A stretch of DNA of 63,560 nt from IMG/VR virus record IMGVR_UViG_3300030382_003361, positions 1 to 63,560 of that record, one strand, 5' to 3'. The stretch comes from a virus. The notes below the pieces were generated by a model. The model worked only from the letters and a program-made list of their open reading frames with translations, was not told the origin of the DNA and did no database searches. Shown here piece after piece: positions 15,505 through 22,107 of this stretch (positions are counted from its first letter, which is position 1; every line of letters begins with the position of its first letter). The position numbers were made by a program, and so were the translations under genes.

Positions 15505-15522
15505 AGGGGGATTTCTCCCCCT
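15505..15522. other. Strong hairpin
   Basis: AGGGGGA and TCCCCCT form a perfect 7-bp stem around TTTC. A short T run follows on the plus strand (CTTTTTATTT after a 7-base gap), so it may terminate rightward transcription or be part of the origin structure. Confidence 0.5.
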
Positions 15523-15674
15523 ATTACCTTTTTATTTCGTCGAATTGGGGGAAGGTTTAACGCTTTTTTGCTGTTCATTTGGGGGAATGTTTGAACGATT
15601 GAACAAGACAACAAGCAAAGATCCTGAAAAGAGCAAGACAACACAAAGGATTTATTTTGTTGCGTGTGTGTGTG

Positions 15675-15726
15675 TTGGTTGGCTGGTTGTTGGCTGGTTG
15701 TTGGTTGGCTGGTTGTTGGCTGGTTG
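15675..15726. repeat. 26-bp perfect tandem repeat (two copies)
   Basis: Bases 15675-15700 are repeated exactly at 15701-15726, and a partial third copy follows. Each unit is built of TTGG and CTGG/GTTG steps and contains no A on the plus strand. Confidence 0.85.
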
Positions 15727-15782
15727 TTGGTTGGTTGGTTGTTCTGTTTGGTTGTGCGTGGGCGTGGGCGTGTAGCTTATGA

Positions 15783-15849
15783 GCCGAGCAAGTAAGCCGA
15801 GCCGAGCCGAGCAAAGCAAGACAAGACAAGCCGAGCCAGTAAGCCGAGC
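15783..15849. repeat. GCCGAGC iteron-like array
   Basis: GCCGAGC occurs at 15783, 15796, 15801, 15806, 15830 and 15843. The longer string AGTAAGCCGAGCC is present twice (15791-15803 and 15838-15850). No CRISPR-like spacing is seen. Confidence 0.75.
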
Positions 15850-16007
15850 CACCACCCCACCACCCCCACAGAGAAAAAGGTAAAACAATCCCCAAAAAAA
15901 TTTTGAAAACATCACCCCCCTTAACAAAAAAAAGTCGTTTCCCTTTGGAGTCCCCGTTCGTATAATGGGGGGGAACCCTCAACCTCAATATATCTAAAAA
16001 AAATTAT

Positions 16008-16015
16008 TATCTTTG
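16008..16015 (+). promoter_or_regulatory. TATCTTTG promoter box
   Basis: TATCTTTG matches the Bacteroidetes -7 consensus TAnnTTTG and lies 17 bases before the ATG at 16033. It opens the rightward arm. Confidence 0.7.
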
Positions 16016-16032
16016 TAAAAAATTAAAACGTC

Positions 16033-16245
16033 ATGGCAAAGAAAACAAGTACAACCTCAGATTATGTAAACGGTCTTTATGTAAAAGACGGTAGACTAAT
16101 AAACGATAGATTCCCCTCAGAAAGTGGAATAGCAAAAGCAGCGCGTATTAAGCGAGCTGTAAAAAACGATAGAAAAATCAACCAGATTGCTGAAGGTATT
16201 GAACTGGCTGAAGATAAAAAGAACTGGCGAGAGTTAGAGTTCTAA
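16033..16245 (+). CDS. Small unknown protein, first gene of the rightward arm
   Basis: This 70-residue basic protein begins MAKKTSTTSDYVNGLYVKDG. A positively charged helical middle follows (AKAARIKRAVKNDRK). It has its own TATCTTTG promoter and is followed by a strong terminator, so it is made as a single-gene transcript. That is unusual for an otherwise operon-rich phage and suggests an early or regulatory role. No family is recognised. Confidence 0.72.
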   Translation: MAKKTSTTSDYVNGLYVKDGRLINDRFPSESGIAKAARIKRAVKNDRKINQIAEGIELAEDKKNWRELEF

Positions 16246-16281
16246 AGATTTCCCATTTGTTCTGTTTTGATTAGTTGTTAA

Positions 16282-16317
16282 AAGGAGTCCTTAATATATA
16301 AAGGGCTCTTTTTTTTA
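16282..16317 (+). terminator. Rho-independent terminator
   Basis: GAGTCCTT and AAGGGCTC pair (one G-T) around AATATATA, followed by eight T. It isolates the small gene at 16033 from the groEL operon. Confidence 0.82.
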
Positions 16318-16345
16318 TTCTATATTTATATTTATACCTATTATT

Positions 16346-16524
16346 GACACTTTAGTGTCGATTTAGTGTCGATATTAAAAATACTAATATATTAATAATC
16401 AATAAGTTATAAAGATTAGTGTCGAAGTGTCGATTTGAAGTCCAAATTTTTATAAAAAATATTTTACGCTATATAGAATATATATAAAGAGTAAAATAGA
16501 AACACTTTCTTGACACCCTGACAC
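16346..16524 (+). promoter_or_regulatory. Operator/iteron array B upstream of groEL
   Basis: GTGTCGA occurs at 16355-16361, 16366-16372, 16419-16425 and 16427-16433. Inverted or degenerate GACAC units lie at 16346-16350, 16512-16516 and 16520-16524. The spacings are 11, 8 and 8 bp, as in array A. The first pair forms the inverted repeat GACAC-TTTA-GTGTC. The 19-bp core ATTAATAATCAATAAGTTA (16391-16409) is identical to array A read toward its own gene. The array lies between a terminator and the groEL promoter. Confidence 0.72.
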
Positions 16525-16545
16525 AAAAGCATATTAATTTTTTAG

Positions 16546-16553
16546 TATCTTTG
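16546..16553 (+). promoter_or_regulatory. TATCTTTG promoter of the chaperonin operon
   Basis: TATCTTTG lies 28 bases before the groEL ATG. The degenerate TGACAC pair of array B ends 21 bases upstream, close enough for a bound protein to touch RNA polymerase. Confidence 0.75.
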
Positions 16554-16581
16554 CCGATATTAATTTAATTAAATTCACGAT

Positions 16582-18249
16582 ATGAGCACACAGGGATACA
16601 TTCCAAAAGACCTTGCGTTTGATAATGAAGCAAGGGAAAAACTAATTAGCGGAATCGCCGCTATTTCTAAAGCCGTTAAGAGTACTCTCGGCCCTCGCGG
16701 GCAAACGGTATTGATAGAATCCGAAAACCATACGCACGGCCTAACTGTAACTAAAGACGGGGTAACCGTTGCTAAGTCTATATTTCTTTCTGACCCTATA
16801 GAGAATTTGGCGGTTAGTATGATGAAGCAGGCGGCTGACAAAACAGCTAATGTCGCAGGAGACGGAACAACTACAGCTATTGTCCTGACAGAAGCTTTAG
16901 TGCAGGCGGGACTTAAATGGATAAAGCCAGAACACAATACCACCGAGATTATTAAGGTGATTAAAAGTGAAACAGAGAACCTTATAAAGTATTTAGATGG
17001 ATTAGCAAAAGAAGTAGATGAAGACAAATTATTACATGTAGCTACTATTTCTGCCAACAATGATAACGAGTTAGGTAAGATTATCGCTGACGCTTACAAT
17101 AAAGTAGGAAAAGACGGAGTAGTAACAGTCGAGAAATCTAAAACTGAAAAGACTTATGCGGAGGTTACTAATGGTATAAAGGTAAACCGCGGATACTCAT
17201 CTCCTTTATTTATTACTGATCAGCGAAAAGATGAATGTGTTTTAGAAGATGTAAAAATATTAGTATGCGACCAAGAGATCAATAACATTTTACAAATTGA
17301 AAAAGTGCTGAAGCCTATTATTAATGGAGGAGACAAACTCCTTATTATAGGAGAGTGTTCGGGTAATGTGATAAACACCTTAGCGGCCAATGTCATGAGA
17401 AACGGATTAAAGCTTTGTAATATCCCTGTCCCATCTTTTGGCTATCGTACCCATGAGCTCATGCAAGATATTGCTCTGGCTGTAGGTGCTAAATACTTTT
17501 CAGAAAAGACAGGCGATGACTTGTCTTTAATTACCGAAGCCGATTTAGGACATGCTAATAAAATAAGAGTAAATAAAGACTCTACCGTTATCTTAAGAGA
17601 GGAAGAAATAAGTTCTGAGATCATTAAGCGCGTAGAAGAATTAAGAGAACAACAAGATCTTTTAACTGAACCAGGGGAAAAAGAGTTTGTAAATGAAAGA
17701 ATAGCCAGTTTAGCTGGAGGAATAGGATGTATATACGTAGGAGGCAATTCTGATATTGAGCAAAAAGAAAAATTTGACCGAGTCGATGACTCGGTATGCG
17801 CTGTGCGCAGTGCCCTACAAGAGGGCATTATTCCAGGAGGAGGATTAGCTTTATATGATATAGGAAAAAAATTAACTTGTGATTGTAATGACAAGAGCAG
17901 AAAAGAAGATGGAAAACCTATAAATCTCTTTGATATAGGCAGAGAGATATTAGGAGAGGCTATTCAATCTCCCTTAAAGCAAATCCTTATTAATGCAGGA
18001 AAAGACCCGGACGAGATTATGGATGTTATCTACAAAGATTTAAAAGTAGAAGAAATGAGAGACGAGGATCAAAACACTAAAGGTTATAATGTAGTGACCG
18101 AACAATTCGGTGATATGTATGAGGCGGGAATTATTGATCCATTAAAAGTAACCAAACAAGCGTTATCCAATGCTATTAGTGTAGCTACAACCATACTCAC
18201 AACAAACGCTATAGTTACGCATGCTCGGGCAGGGACTGATGGGGAGTAA
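16582..18249 (+). CDS. groL: GroEL-type chaperonin (Cpn60)
   Basis: This full-length 555-residue GroEL has STLGPRGQTVLIE (34-46), KDGVTVAK (58-65) with an ATPase Asp, GDGTTTAIVL (93-102), VDDSVCAVRSAL near 403 and IIPGGGLAL. The nucleotide site is therefore intact. The C-terminus lacks the Gly-Gly-Met repeats of bacterial GroEL and ends in a charged segment. It would form a folding ring for capsid or other phage proteins, with the GroES encoded two genes later. It has its own promoter and the array-B operator. Phage GroEL genes are known but uncommon, and a complete GroEL-GroES set even more so. Confidence 0.96.
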   Translation: MSTQGYIPKDLAFDNEAREKLISGIAAISKAVKSTLGPRGQTVLIESENHTHGLTVTKDGVTVAKSIFLSDPIENLAVSMMKQAADKTANVAGDGTTTAIVLTEALVQAGLKWIKPEHNTTEIIKVIKSETENLIKYLDGLAKEVDEDKLLHVATISANNDNELGKIIADAYNKVGKDGVVTVEKSKTEKTYAEVTNGIKVNRGYSSPLFITDQRKDECVLEDVKILVCDQEINNILQIEKVLKPIINGGDKLLIIGECSGNVINTLAANVMRNGLKLCNIPVPSFGYRTHELMQDIALAVGAKYFSEKTGDDLSLITEADLGHANKIRVNKDSTVILREEEISSEIIKRVEELREQQDLLTEPGEKEFVNERIASLAGGIGCIYVGGNSDIEQKEKFDRVDDSVCAVRSALQEGIIPGGGLALYDIGKKLTCDCNDKSRKEDGKPINLFDIGREILGEAIQSPLKQILINAGKDPDEIMDVIYKDLKVEEMRDEDQNTKGYNVVTEQFGDMYEAGIIDPLKVTKQALSNAISVATTILTTNAIVTHARAGTDGE

Positions 18250-18538
18250 GTATTATAAAGGGGAGTGGGTAGTTAGCTATCTTAATGTGACGGAGATAAA
18301 AGGGGATTTTGATGAGTTCTCTTTACAGAACTTAATTCGTCAAGATAGAGGGTATGATTGGGCAAGACTATTGTGTGATATAGACCAAGAAGGATTAAAA
18401 GAGTTAATTGAGGTAGAAAAAAGAGGAGTAGATTATAGAGTGATACAAGGAAATCATAGATTAAAAGTATTACAATACTTATATCCGTCTAATAATATAT
18501 TAAGATTTAAATTAAAAAGATATGAAACCAATAAATAA
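18239..18538 (+). CDS. ParB/Srx-like fold protein
   Basis: I use the ATG at 18239 (99 residues, beginning MGSKYYKGEWVVSYLNVTEI). It overlaps groEL by 11 bases, against 29 for the ATG at 18221. The C-terminal part contains DYRVIQGNHRLKVLQYLYP, the G-x-HR signature of the ParB/sulfiredoxin superfamily. That group includes DNA partition proteins, nucleases and small NTPases. It lies between GroEL and GroES in one operon, with overlaps on both sides. A direct chaperonin role is not known for this fold. Confidence 0.65.
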   Translation: MGSKYYKGEWVVSYLNVTEIKGDFDEFSLQNLIRQDRGYDWARLLCDIDQEGLKELIEVEKRGVDYRVIQGNHRLKVLQYLYPSNNILRFKLKRYETNK

Positions 18539-18779
18539 ATACATTATCATTAAAATGATTGAAGAGGAATTAAAAACAGAATCAGGCTTATTACTGTCTG
18601 CTCACGATGCTTCATCGTTTCGTTATAAAAAAGGAGAGGTTATAAAAGCCGGAACACATGTAGAGGTAATAAAAGAAGGGGATATTATCTTTTATGATAA
18701 GTCTGCCGGACACAGGATGTTAATAGAAGATAATCCTTATACTATTATCTCTGAGCGAGATGTCGTTGTTGTCTTATAA
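18522..18779 (+). CDS. groS: GroES-type co-chaperonin (Cpn10)
   Basis: The 85-residue protein has the GroES plan: KPINKYIIIKMIEEE, a mobile-loop segment TESGLLLSAHDASSFRYKKG, the GEVIKAG turn, IKEGDIIFYDK and a final ERDVVVVL strand. It is about ten residues shorter than bacterial GroES because the roof loop is short, as in phage co-chaperonins. The mobile loop keeps the hydrophobic LLL that docks on GroEL. The start overlaps the preceding gene by 17 bases. It should cap the phage GroEL, the host GroEL, or both. Confidence 0.92.
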   Translation: MKPINKYIIIKMIEEELKTESGLLLSAHDASSFRYKKGEVIKAGTHVEVIKEGDIIFYDKSAGHRMLIEDNPYTIISERDVVVVL

Positions 18780-19176
18780 ATTTATTCATCTCTATAATCA
18801 TATTCCTATATACTTTGTCCATATAAGAAGCGTCATGCCTAAATAAAGGGTTGATGTTTGGAGACTCTCCAATTTCTTCGCCTTCTAATTTTTTATAGAT
18901 AGTATCTACCAGCCGCTTACCTTTATAGGATAGTTCGTATAAAGTAGTGTGTTTCCCTACCCGTTTACGCCAGACGTGAATCCACCCCTTTTTTAAAAGG
19001 ATATTAAACCGGGCGGTATCCCAAGACATTACCTCTTCAAACTCTTTAAACCGTGTTTTATTAAAAATTTGTTCGCTGTAGAGAAAAAGTAGCATATCAA
19101 TATCCGGTGTGCCAATCTTATATTTTGCTTTTATCCAATACCGGATAACACGCCAGTATTTCATATAATTTTTCAT
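18745..19176 (-). CDS. Winged-helix (MarR-like) transcriptional regulator
   Basis: This 143-residue basic protein has a central winged-helix pattern. The helices DIDMLLFLYSEQIF and WDTARFNILLKKGW are followed by the wing VWRKRVGKHTTLYELSYKGK and the helix RLVDTIYKKL. This is the layout of MarR/PadR-type regulators. It is the only leftward gene within the rightward arm, and its 3-prime end overlaps that of groES by 35 bases. Its promoter box faces the late promoter at 19190. It is the best candidate for the regulator that times late transcription or binds the GTGTCGA arrays. Confidence 0.68.
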   Translation of the reverse strand: MKNYMKYWRVIRYWIKAKYKIGTPDIDMLLFLYSEQIFNKTRFKEFEEVMSWDTARFNILLKKGWIHVWRKRVGKHTTLYELSYKGKRLVDTIYKKLEGEEIGESPNINPLFRHDASYMDKVYRNMIIEMNKFIRQQRHLAQR

Positions 19177-19189
19177 TTAATTAAATTTG

Positions 19190-19211
19190 TATCTTTGCAA
19201 CTACAAAAGTA
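19190..19211. promoter_or_regulatory. Overlapping face-to-face promoters
   Basis: TATCTTTG (19190-19197, plus strand) drives the late operon. TACTTTTG (19211-19204, minus strand) drives the winged-helix gene. Each box lies where the other promoter would start transcription, so RNA polymerase can hardly use both at once. Confidence 0.6.
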
Positions 19212-19227
19212 CTAAAAACAAATTAGC

Positions 19228-19962
19228 ATGGCTAACGGCAAATACAGAGTAAAGAAAGTCGACCCTGGATTTCATCCTGTTAAAAAAGAAAAGGATGACT
19301 CTAAGAAAAAGAAAATTTCTAAAGAAAAAAAGGCTTCTCTAACAAATACTGAAATTGAGCGTAAGAAAAAACTAACTAAGCAACAGTTAGATCATAAAGA
19401 AAAATTAAAAAAAGAAAAGGAGAAGTTTGAAAAGAAGGGGAAAAAATCTGTAGAGAAGAAGAAGAAGAAGATCCAAAAAGCTAAAGATAAAGAAACTAAA
19501 AAGTGGGATAAAACTAAGAAAAGATATACTAAGAGAACAACCAGATACGATAAGAGAAGTAAAAAAATACAAGAGAGAATTAAAAAACTTCAAGCAGATG
19601 GGGTTACTCCAAAGGAAAAAATAAAGATCAACAAGCTCAAGGATAAGTTAGAAAAGAAAAGAAAAACGATAGAACGAAAAAGGTATGAGAGCCAAAAAGA
19701 CGCTACTCTTAAGAAAGAGAAAAAGGTAAAAAAAGTAAAAGAGAAGTATGACAAAAAAGGAAAAAAATCTTACGCTGCAGCGAAAAAGAAAGCACAGCGC
19801 CTAAGAGATAAAAATTATGCCGAGCGCGAAAAAATTAAGACTAAGATGCGAAAAAAGAAGGAGAGAGCTGAGAGAAAAGAAGGAAGAAAAAAGAGAAGAA
19901 TGGCTTCAACCGGATTTAGAAGATGGGATGGCACATGGACTAAGCCTGGAGACGTCGAATAG
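19228..19962 (+). CDS. Lysine-rich basic coiled-coil protein
   Basis: This 244-residue protein is roughly one third lysine and mainly a long charged helix. A duplicated segment is visible: KEKFEKKGKKS near 68 and KEKYDKKGKKS near 172. The C-terminal SSTGFRRWDG-like end (STGFRRWDGTWTKPGDVE) is quite different and may be a docking tag. The composition suggests a nucleic-acid-binding or DNA-condensing protein packed in the head, or a scaffold, as first product of the late operon. No family is recognised and the role is inferred from charge and place. Confidence 0.7.
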   Translation: MANGKYRVKKVDPGFHPVKKEKDDSKKKKISKEKKASLTNTEIERKKKLTKQQLDHKEKLKKEKEKFEKKGKKSVEKKKKKIQKAKDKETKKWDKTKKRYTKRTTRYDKRSKKIQERIKKLQADGVTPKEKIKINKLKDKLEKKRKTIERKRYESQKDATLKKEKKVKKVKEKYDKKGKKSYAAAKKKAQRLRDKNYAEREKIKTKMRKKKERAERKEGRKKRRMASTGFRRWDGTWTKPGDVE

Positions 19963-19971
19963 CCAATCATC

Positions 19972-20241
19972 ATGACTAAAGAGTTAAGCGAAAATACTAT
20001 CTTTAATGTGAGCGTCAAAACTCTTATTGCTATTGGAGCGGCTATTGGGACTGTTATTAGCATGTGGTTCATGCTCCAGGCAGATATAGCAGACGCTAAA
20101 GAATTACCAGAACCAGCTATAACCAGGATAGAGTTTGATATGAAAGATGAGCTTATTCGCCAAACTATTATGTCAACAAAAGACGATGTAGAGGAAATTA
20201 AAGAAGATATAAAAATGATTAAAGCAAAGCTTTATGAGTAA
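19972..20241 (+). CDS. Small membrane protein with C-terminal coiled coil
   Basis: The 89-residue protein has one hydrophobic helix (TLIAIGAAIGTVISMWFML, 17-35) followed by an acidic helical tail (KDDVEEIKEDIKMIKAKL). This is the size and plan of accessory lysis or holin-like proteins, but no signature confirms this. Its end overlaps the next start by eight bases. Confidence 0.6.
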   Translation: MTKELSENTIFNVSVKTLIAIGAAIGTVISMWFMLQADIADAKELPEPAITRIEFDMKDELIRQTIMSTKDDVEEIKEDIKMIKAKLYE

Positions 20242-20614
20242 ACTCAGCCCTGTATGGAGGATATTTATATCCTATCTTTTAATAATATTTTTTGTATTAT
20301 TAGCAGCAGGCGCTTTTAGTCAGACAAGATTGTGTGAAGAAAAAATTTGCGTGGTAGAGTTTAATGCTTATTGGAATAAAAACAATAGTGTGAACTGGTT
20401 AGATAGTTTAGAAAACTGTGGGGTAATAAGAATACTCATAACAGATAAAGAAATGTTGAAAGATATACAAAATAGATATAAAATACAGAATGTACCTACA
20501 ATAATTATTTTTAATGGCGAGGAGAGACAAAGATTCCAGGCTTGCCTGAGATTTAAGATGGGGGTGCAGAAAGAAGAGGTTCAAGCATTAGTGGATAAAA
20601 TATTATTGGAATAA
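20234..20614 (+). CDS. Membrane-anchored thioredoxin-fold protein lacking CxxC
   Basis: The 126-residue protein has an N-terminal membrane/signal segment (IFISYLLIIFFVLLAAGAFS, 10-29). A thioredoxin-like domain follows, with the strand ICVVEFNAYW (38-47), helices, and the cis-Pro strand YKIQNVPTIIIFNG (82-95). Where thioredoxin has its CxxC the sequence reads YWNKNN, so redox activity is unlikely. It would sit in the periplasm or at a membrane. The remaining cysteines are scattered. The role is unknown. Confidence 0.6.
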   Translation: MSKLSPVWRIFISYLLIIFFVLLAAGAFSQTRLCEEKICVVEFNAYWNKNNSVNWLDSLENCGVIRILITDKEMLKDIQNRYKIQNVPTIIIFNGEERQRFQACLRFKMGVQKEEVQALVDKILLE

Positions 20615-20619
20615 TATGT

Positions 20620-20627
20620 TATCTTTG
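20620..20627 (+). promoter_or_regulatory. TATCTTTG promoter box
   Basis: TATCTTTG ends 25 bases before the ATG of the outer-membrane-like gene at 20653. It begins a transcript that probably continues through the small basic proteins. Confidence 0.68.
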
Positions 20628-20652
20628 TAAATAATTTTAAAAACAAAAAACA

Positions 20653-21048
20653 ATGAGAAAGTACATACTAACAGTTGGGATCGCATTGATATCATTAGGC
20701 GCATCTGCGCAGTGGATGGTAACAACGACGGTTAACCAACCAGCAAACGGAGAGAGCTGGGCAACCGCTCACTTCACGGACAATATGGGAATTGGCTACA
20801 TGCACAAAAACATGGTAGCTGGAGTAGTAAAAAATGGAGAGGATTATGATATATTTGGGAGATATGGGATAAATGATAATGTATATGTTGCGGCTCAAAT
20901 GGCAACAGATTCTACACATAATTTGAATATAGGAATTGGATATTCATTAAATGTATGGAAAGGATTATCGATCGAGCCATATTACATCAAAGAGCTGGAT
21001 TCAGATGAAGAGGGTAGTTTTAAATTAGGATTAAGTTATAAACTTTAA
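20653..21048 (+). CDS. Small outer-membrane beta-barrel-like protein
   Basis: The 131-residue protein starts with a clear signal peptide, MRKYILTVGIALISLGASAQ, with cleavage after ASAQ. The mature part of about 110 residues is made of alternating strands (YDIFGRYGINDNVYVAAQM, LNIGIGYSLNVW, FKLGLSYKL), as in eight-strand outer-membrane barrels. A phage-encoded outer-membrane protein could change surface receptors or block other phages. It has its own promoter. The fold call is from pattern only. Confidence 0.65.
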   Translation: MRKYILTVGIALISLGASAQWMVTTTVNQPANGESWATAHFTDNMGIGYMHKNMVAGVVKNGEDYDIFGRYGINDNVYVAAQMATDSTHNLNIGIGYSLNVWKGLSIEPYYIKELDSDEEGSFKLGLSYKL

Positions 21049-21060
21049 AAAATAGAAAAC

Positions 21061-21285
21061 ATGGAAAATATTTTTAATATGGTAAGCGGATTTTTTAGTA
21101 AAATGACATCATTGTTCGTAGGATTATTATCTTTCGGAGTAATGGCAGAAATTTTATTTGGAAGTCCAGTGATGGGTATGTCTGTGATCGGTAACGTAAT
21201 GGACATTATAAATCTTTTAGGAAATAACGGAGTGGTTGGATTAATAGCGCTCGTTATACTTTACGAATTAATTAATAAAAAATAA
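21061..21285 (+). CDS. Small two-helix membrane protein
   Basis: The 74-residue protein has two hydrophobic segments, SLFVGLLSFGVMAEILFG (17-34) and VVGLIALVILYEL (58-70). They are separated by a glycine/asparagine-rich loop, and a KK tail follows. It could be a holin-like or virion membrane protein. No family is recognised. Confidence 0.62.
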   Translation: MENIFNMVSGFFSKMTSLFVGLLSFGVMAEILFGSPVMGMSVIGNVMDIINLLGNNGVVGLIALVILYELINKK

Positions 21286-21289
21286 AATT

Positions 21290-21556
21290 ATGGCCAAAGA
21301 ATTATCCGCCTTTGAAAAAGCTTTTGCGGCAGCACGCAAGAAAGGGAAATCTAAATTTATCTTTCACGGTAAAAGTTATACTACTGAACTTGCAGAGCCT
21401 AAGAAAAAGGCTACGATGACCAAAAATCTCCAGAAGAAGAATCAAGGGTTTAATATTAAAAAAGGTAAAATAAATGAGCCTGTATTGAAAAAGAAGGCGG
21501 GTACAGGGGGAGGGAACCCTTTTAAGACCCTCTCTAAGTTAGTAAAAAAGAAGTAA
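21290..21556 (+). CDS. Small basic phage protein (AFAAARKKGKSKF type)
   Basis: This 88-residue, very basic protein contains FEKAFAAARKKGKSKFIFHG (8-27) and then KSYTTEL. I recognise this motif from short proteins next to virion genes in many marine phages. The Lys/Gly-rich C-terminus is probably disordered. It is likely to be a minor virion or DNA-associated protein. The function is unknown. Confidence 0.68.
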   Translation: MAKELSAFEKAFAAARKKGKSKFIFHGKSYTTELAEPKKKATMTKNLQKKNQGFNIKKGKINEPVLKKKAGTGGGNPFKTLSKLVKKK

Positions 21557-21575
21557 TTAATAAAAACAAATAGTT

Positions 21576-21785
21576 ATGAAAAAGCAAGGTTACAACGCAA
21601 GATTAGACGAGTCATTAGGTAGTAAACACCGTGGTTCACATTCTCAGTCTTTAAAAGACCGTAGAGATGAATCTAAAGCTATGTCTAAAAAAGATTATGG
21701 TCACGCTTATGGCGGCGATCATAATATGTCGTATGAAAAAATTAATAACGTGAAGAAACATATTTCAGCACACATTAAAAAATAA
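21576..21785 (+). CDS. Small conserved phage protein (KKQGYNARLDESLG type)
   Basis: The 69-residue protein begins MKKQGYNARLDESLGSKHRG and continues SLKDRRDESKAM. This pattern recurs in Bacteroidetes phages and cyanophages beside virion genes. It is rich in Lys, His and Ser and probably flexible. No biochemical role is known to me. Confidence 0.68.
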   Translation: MKKQGYNARLDESLGSKHRGSHSQSLKDRRDESKAMSKKDYGHAYGGDHNMSYEKINNVKKHISAHIKK

Positions 21786-21786
21786 T

Positions 21787-21993
21787 ATGGCAAAAAAAGG
21801 AAGAACCAAAAAAGAAAAGTTCCCTGAGATTAAAAAATCGCATGAGGGCAAGTTTACTGCTTGGGCAAAAAATAATGGATTTAAGGATGCTTGCAGCGCG
21901 GCAAACGCCGTAATGAAGAGTACCGATGATTATTCTGCCTCAGTAGTAAAAATGGCTAATTATGCGAAAAATTTTGGGTGTAGCCGAAAATAA
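21787..21993 (+). CDS. Small basic protein
   Basis: This 68-residue protein has a basic N-terminus and a compact helical part (FTAWAKNNGFKDACSAANAV, 24-43) with two cysteines (Cys36, Cys65). Only one base separates it from the preceding stop. It resembles small virion-associated proteins of other phages, and no function is known. Confidence 0.62.
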   Translation: MAKKGRTKKEKFPEIKKSHEGKFTAWAKNNGFKDACSAANAVMKSTDDYSASVVKMANYAKNFGCSRK

Positions 21994-21996
21994 GGT

Positions 21997-22107
21997 TTGG
22001 GTAAATACTTTAAATCTAAATGGAATGAGTTGCTGCGAGCCTTATTAATAGGGTCTGGCGGATGCAATAAGAAAAATTGTAAATGCAATGAAAAGAACAA
22101 GAGTTGA
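21997..22107 (+). CDS. Small Cys-rich protein with TTG start
   Basis: A 36-residue frame opens at TTG 21997, four bases after the preceding stop, and overlaps the next gene by 20 bases. It reads MGKYFKSKWNELLRALLIGS followed by GGCNKKNCKCNE. The Gly-Gly-Cys-rich end resembles the GGGCGCNKRR end of the next gene, which suggests related metal-binding tails. No ATG is available, so expression is uncertain. Confidence 0.45.
   Translation: MGKYFKSKWNELLRALLIGSGGCNKKNCKCNEKNKS

Larger units (their letters stand above)
15323..16007. other. Non-coding divergence region, candidate replication origin
   Basis: No convincing gene lies in these 685 bases. The two transcription arms diverge here. The plus strand is G/T-rich from about 15455 to 15770, then switches abruptly to A/C-rich. 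It holds a 26-bp perfect tandem repeat, six GCCGAGC units and a strong hairpin. ORFs that cross it translate to low-complexity Trp/Val/Gly or Pro/Thr/Asn strings and are rejected. Iteron-like repeats with a strand-composition switch fit an origin, but this is inference. Confidence 0.5.

Noticed and set aside
15675-15849. CRISPR-like array
   Set aside because: The repeats are directly adjacent or overlapping, without uniform unique spacers, and there are no cas genes.
15447-15988. Overlapping ORFs of 65-137 codons on both strands
   Set aside because: They translate to low-complexity strings produced by the repeats in the divergence region, have no leader or promoter match, and overlap one another.
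16575-17060. 161-codon ORF opposite groEL
   Set aside because: GroEL is unmistakable on the plus strand, and the antisense frame has no start signal.
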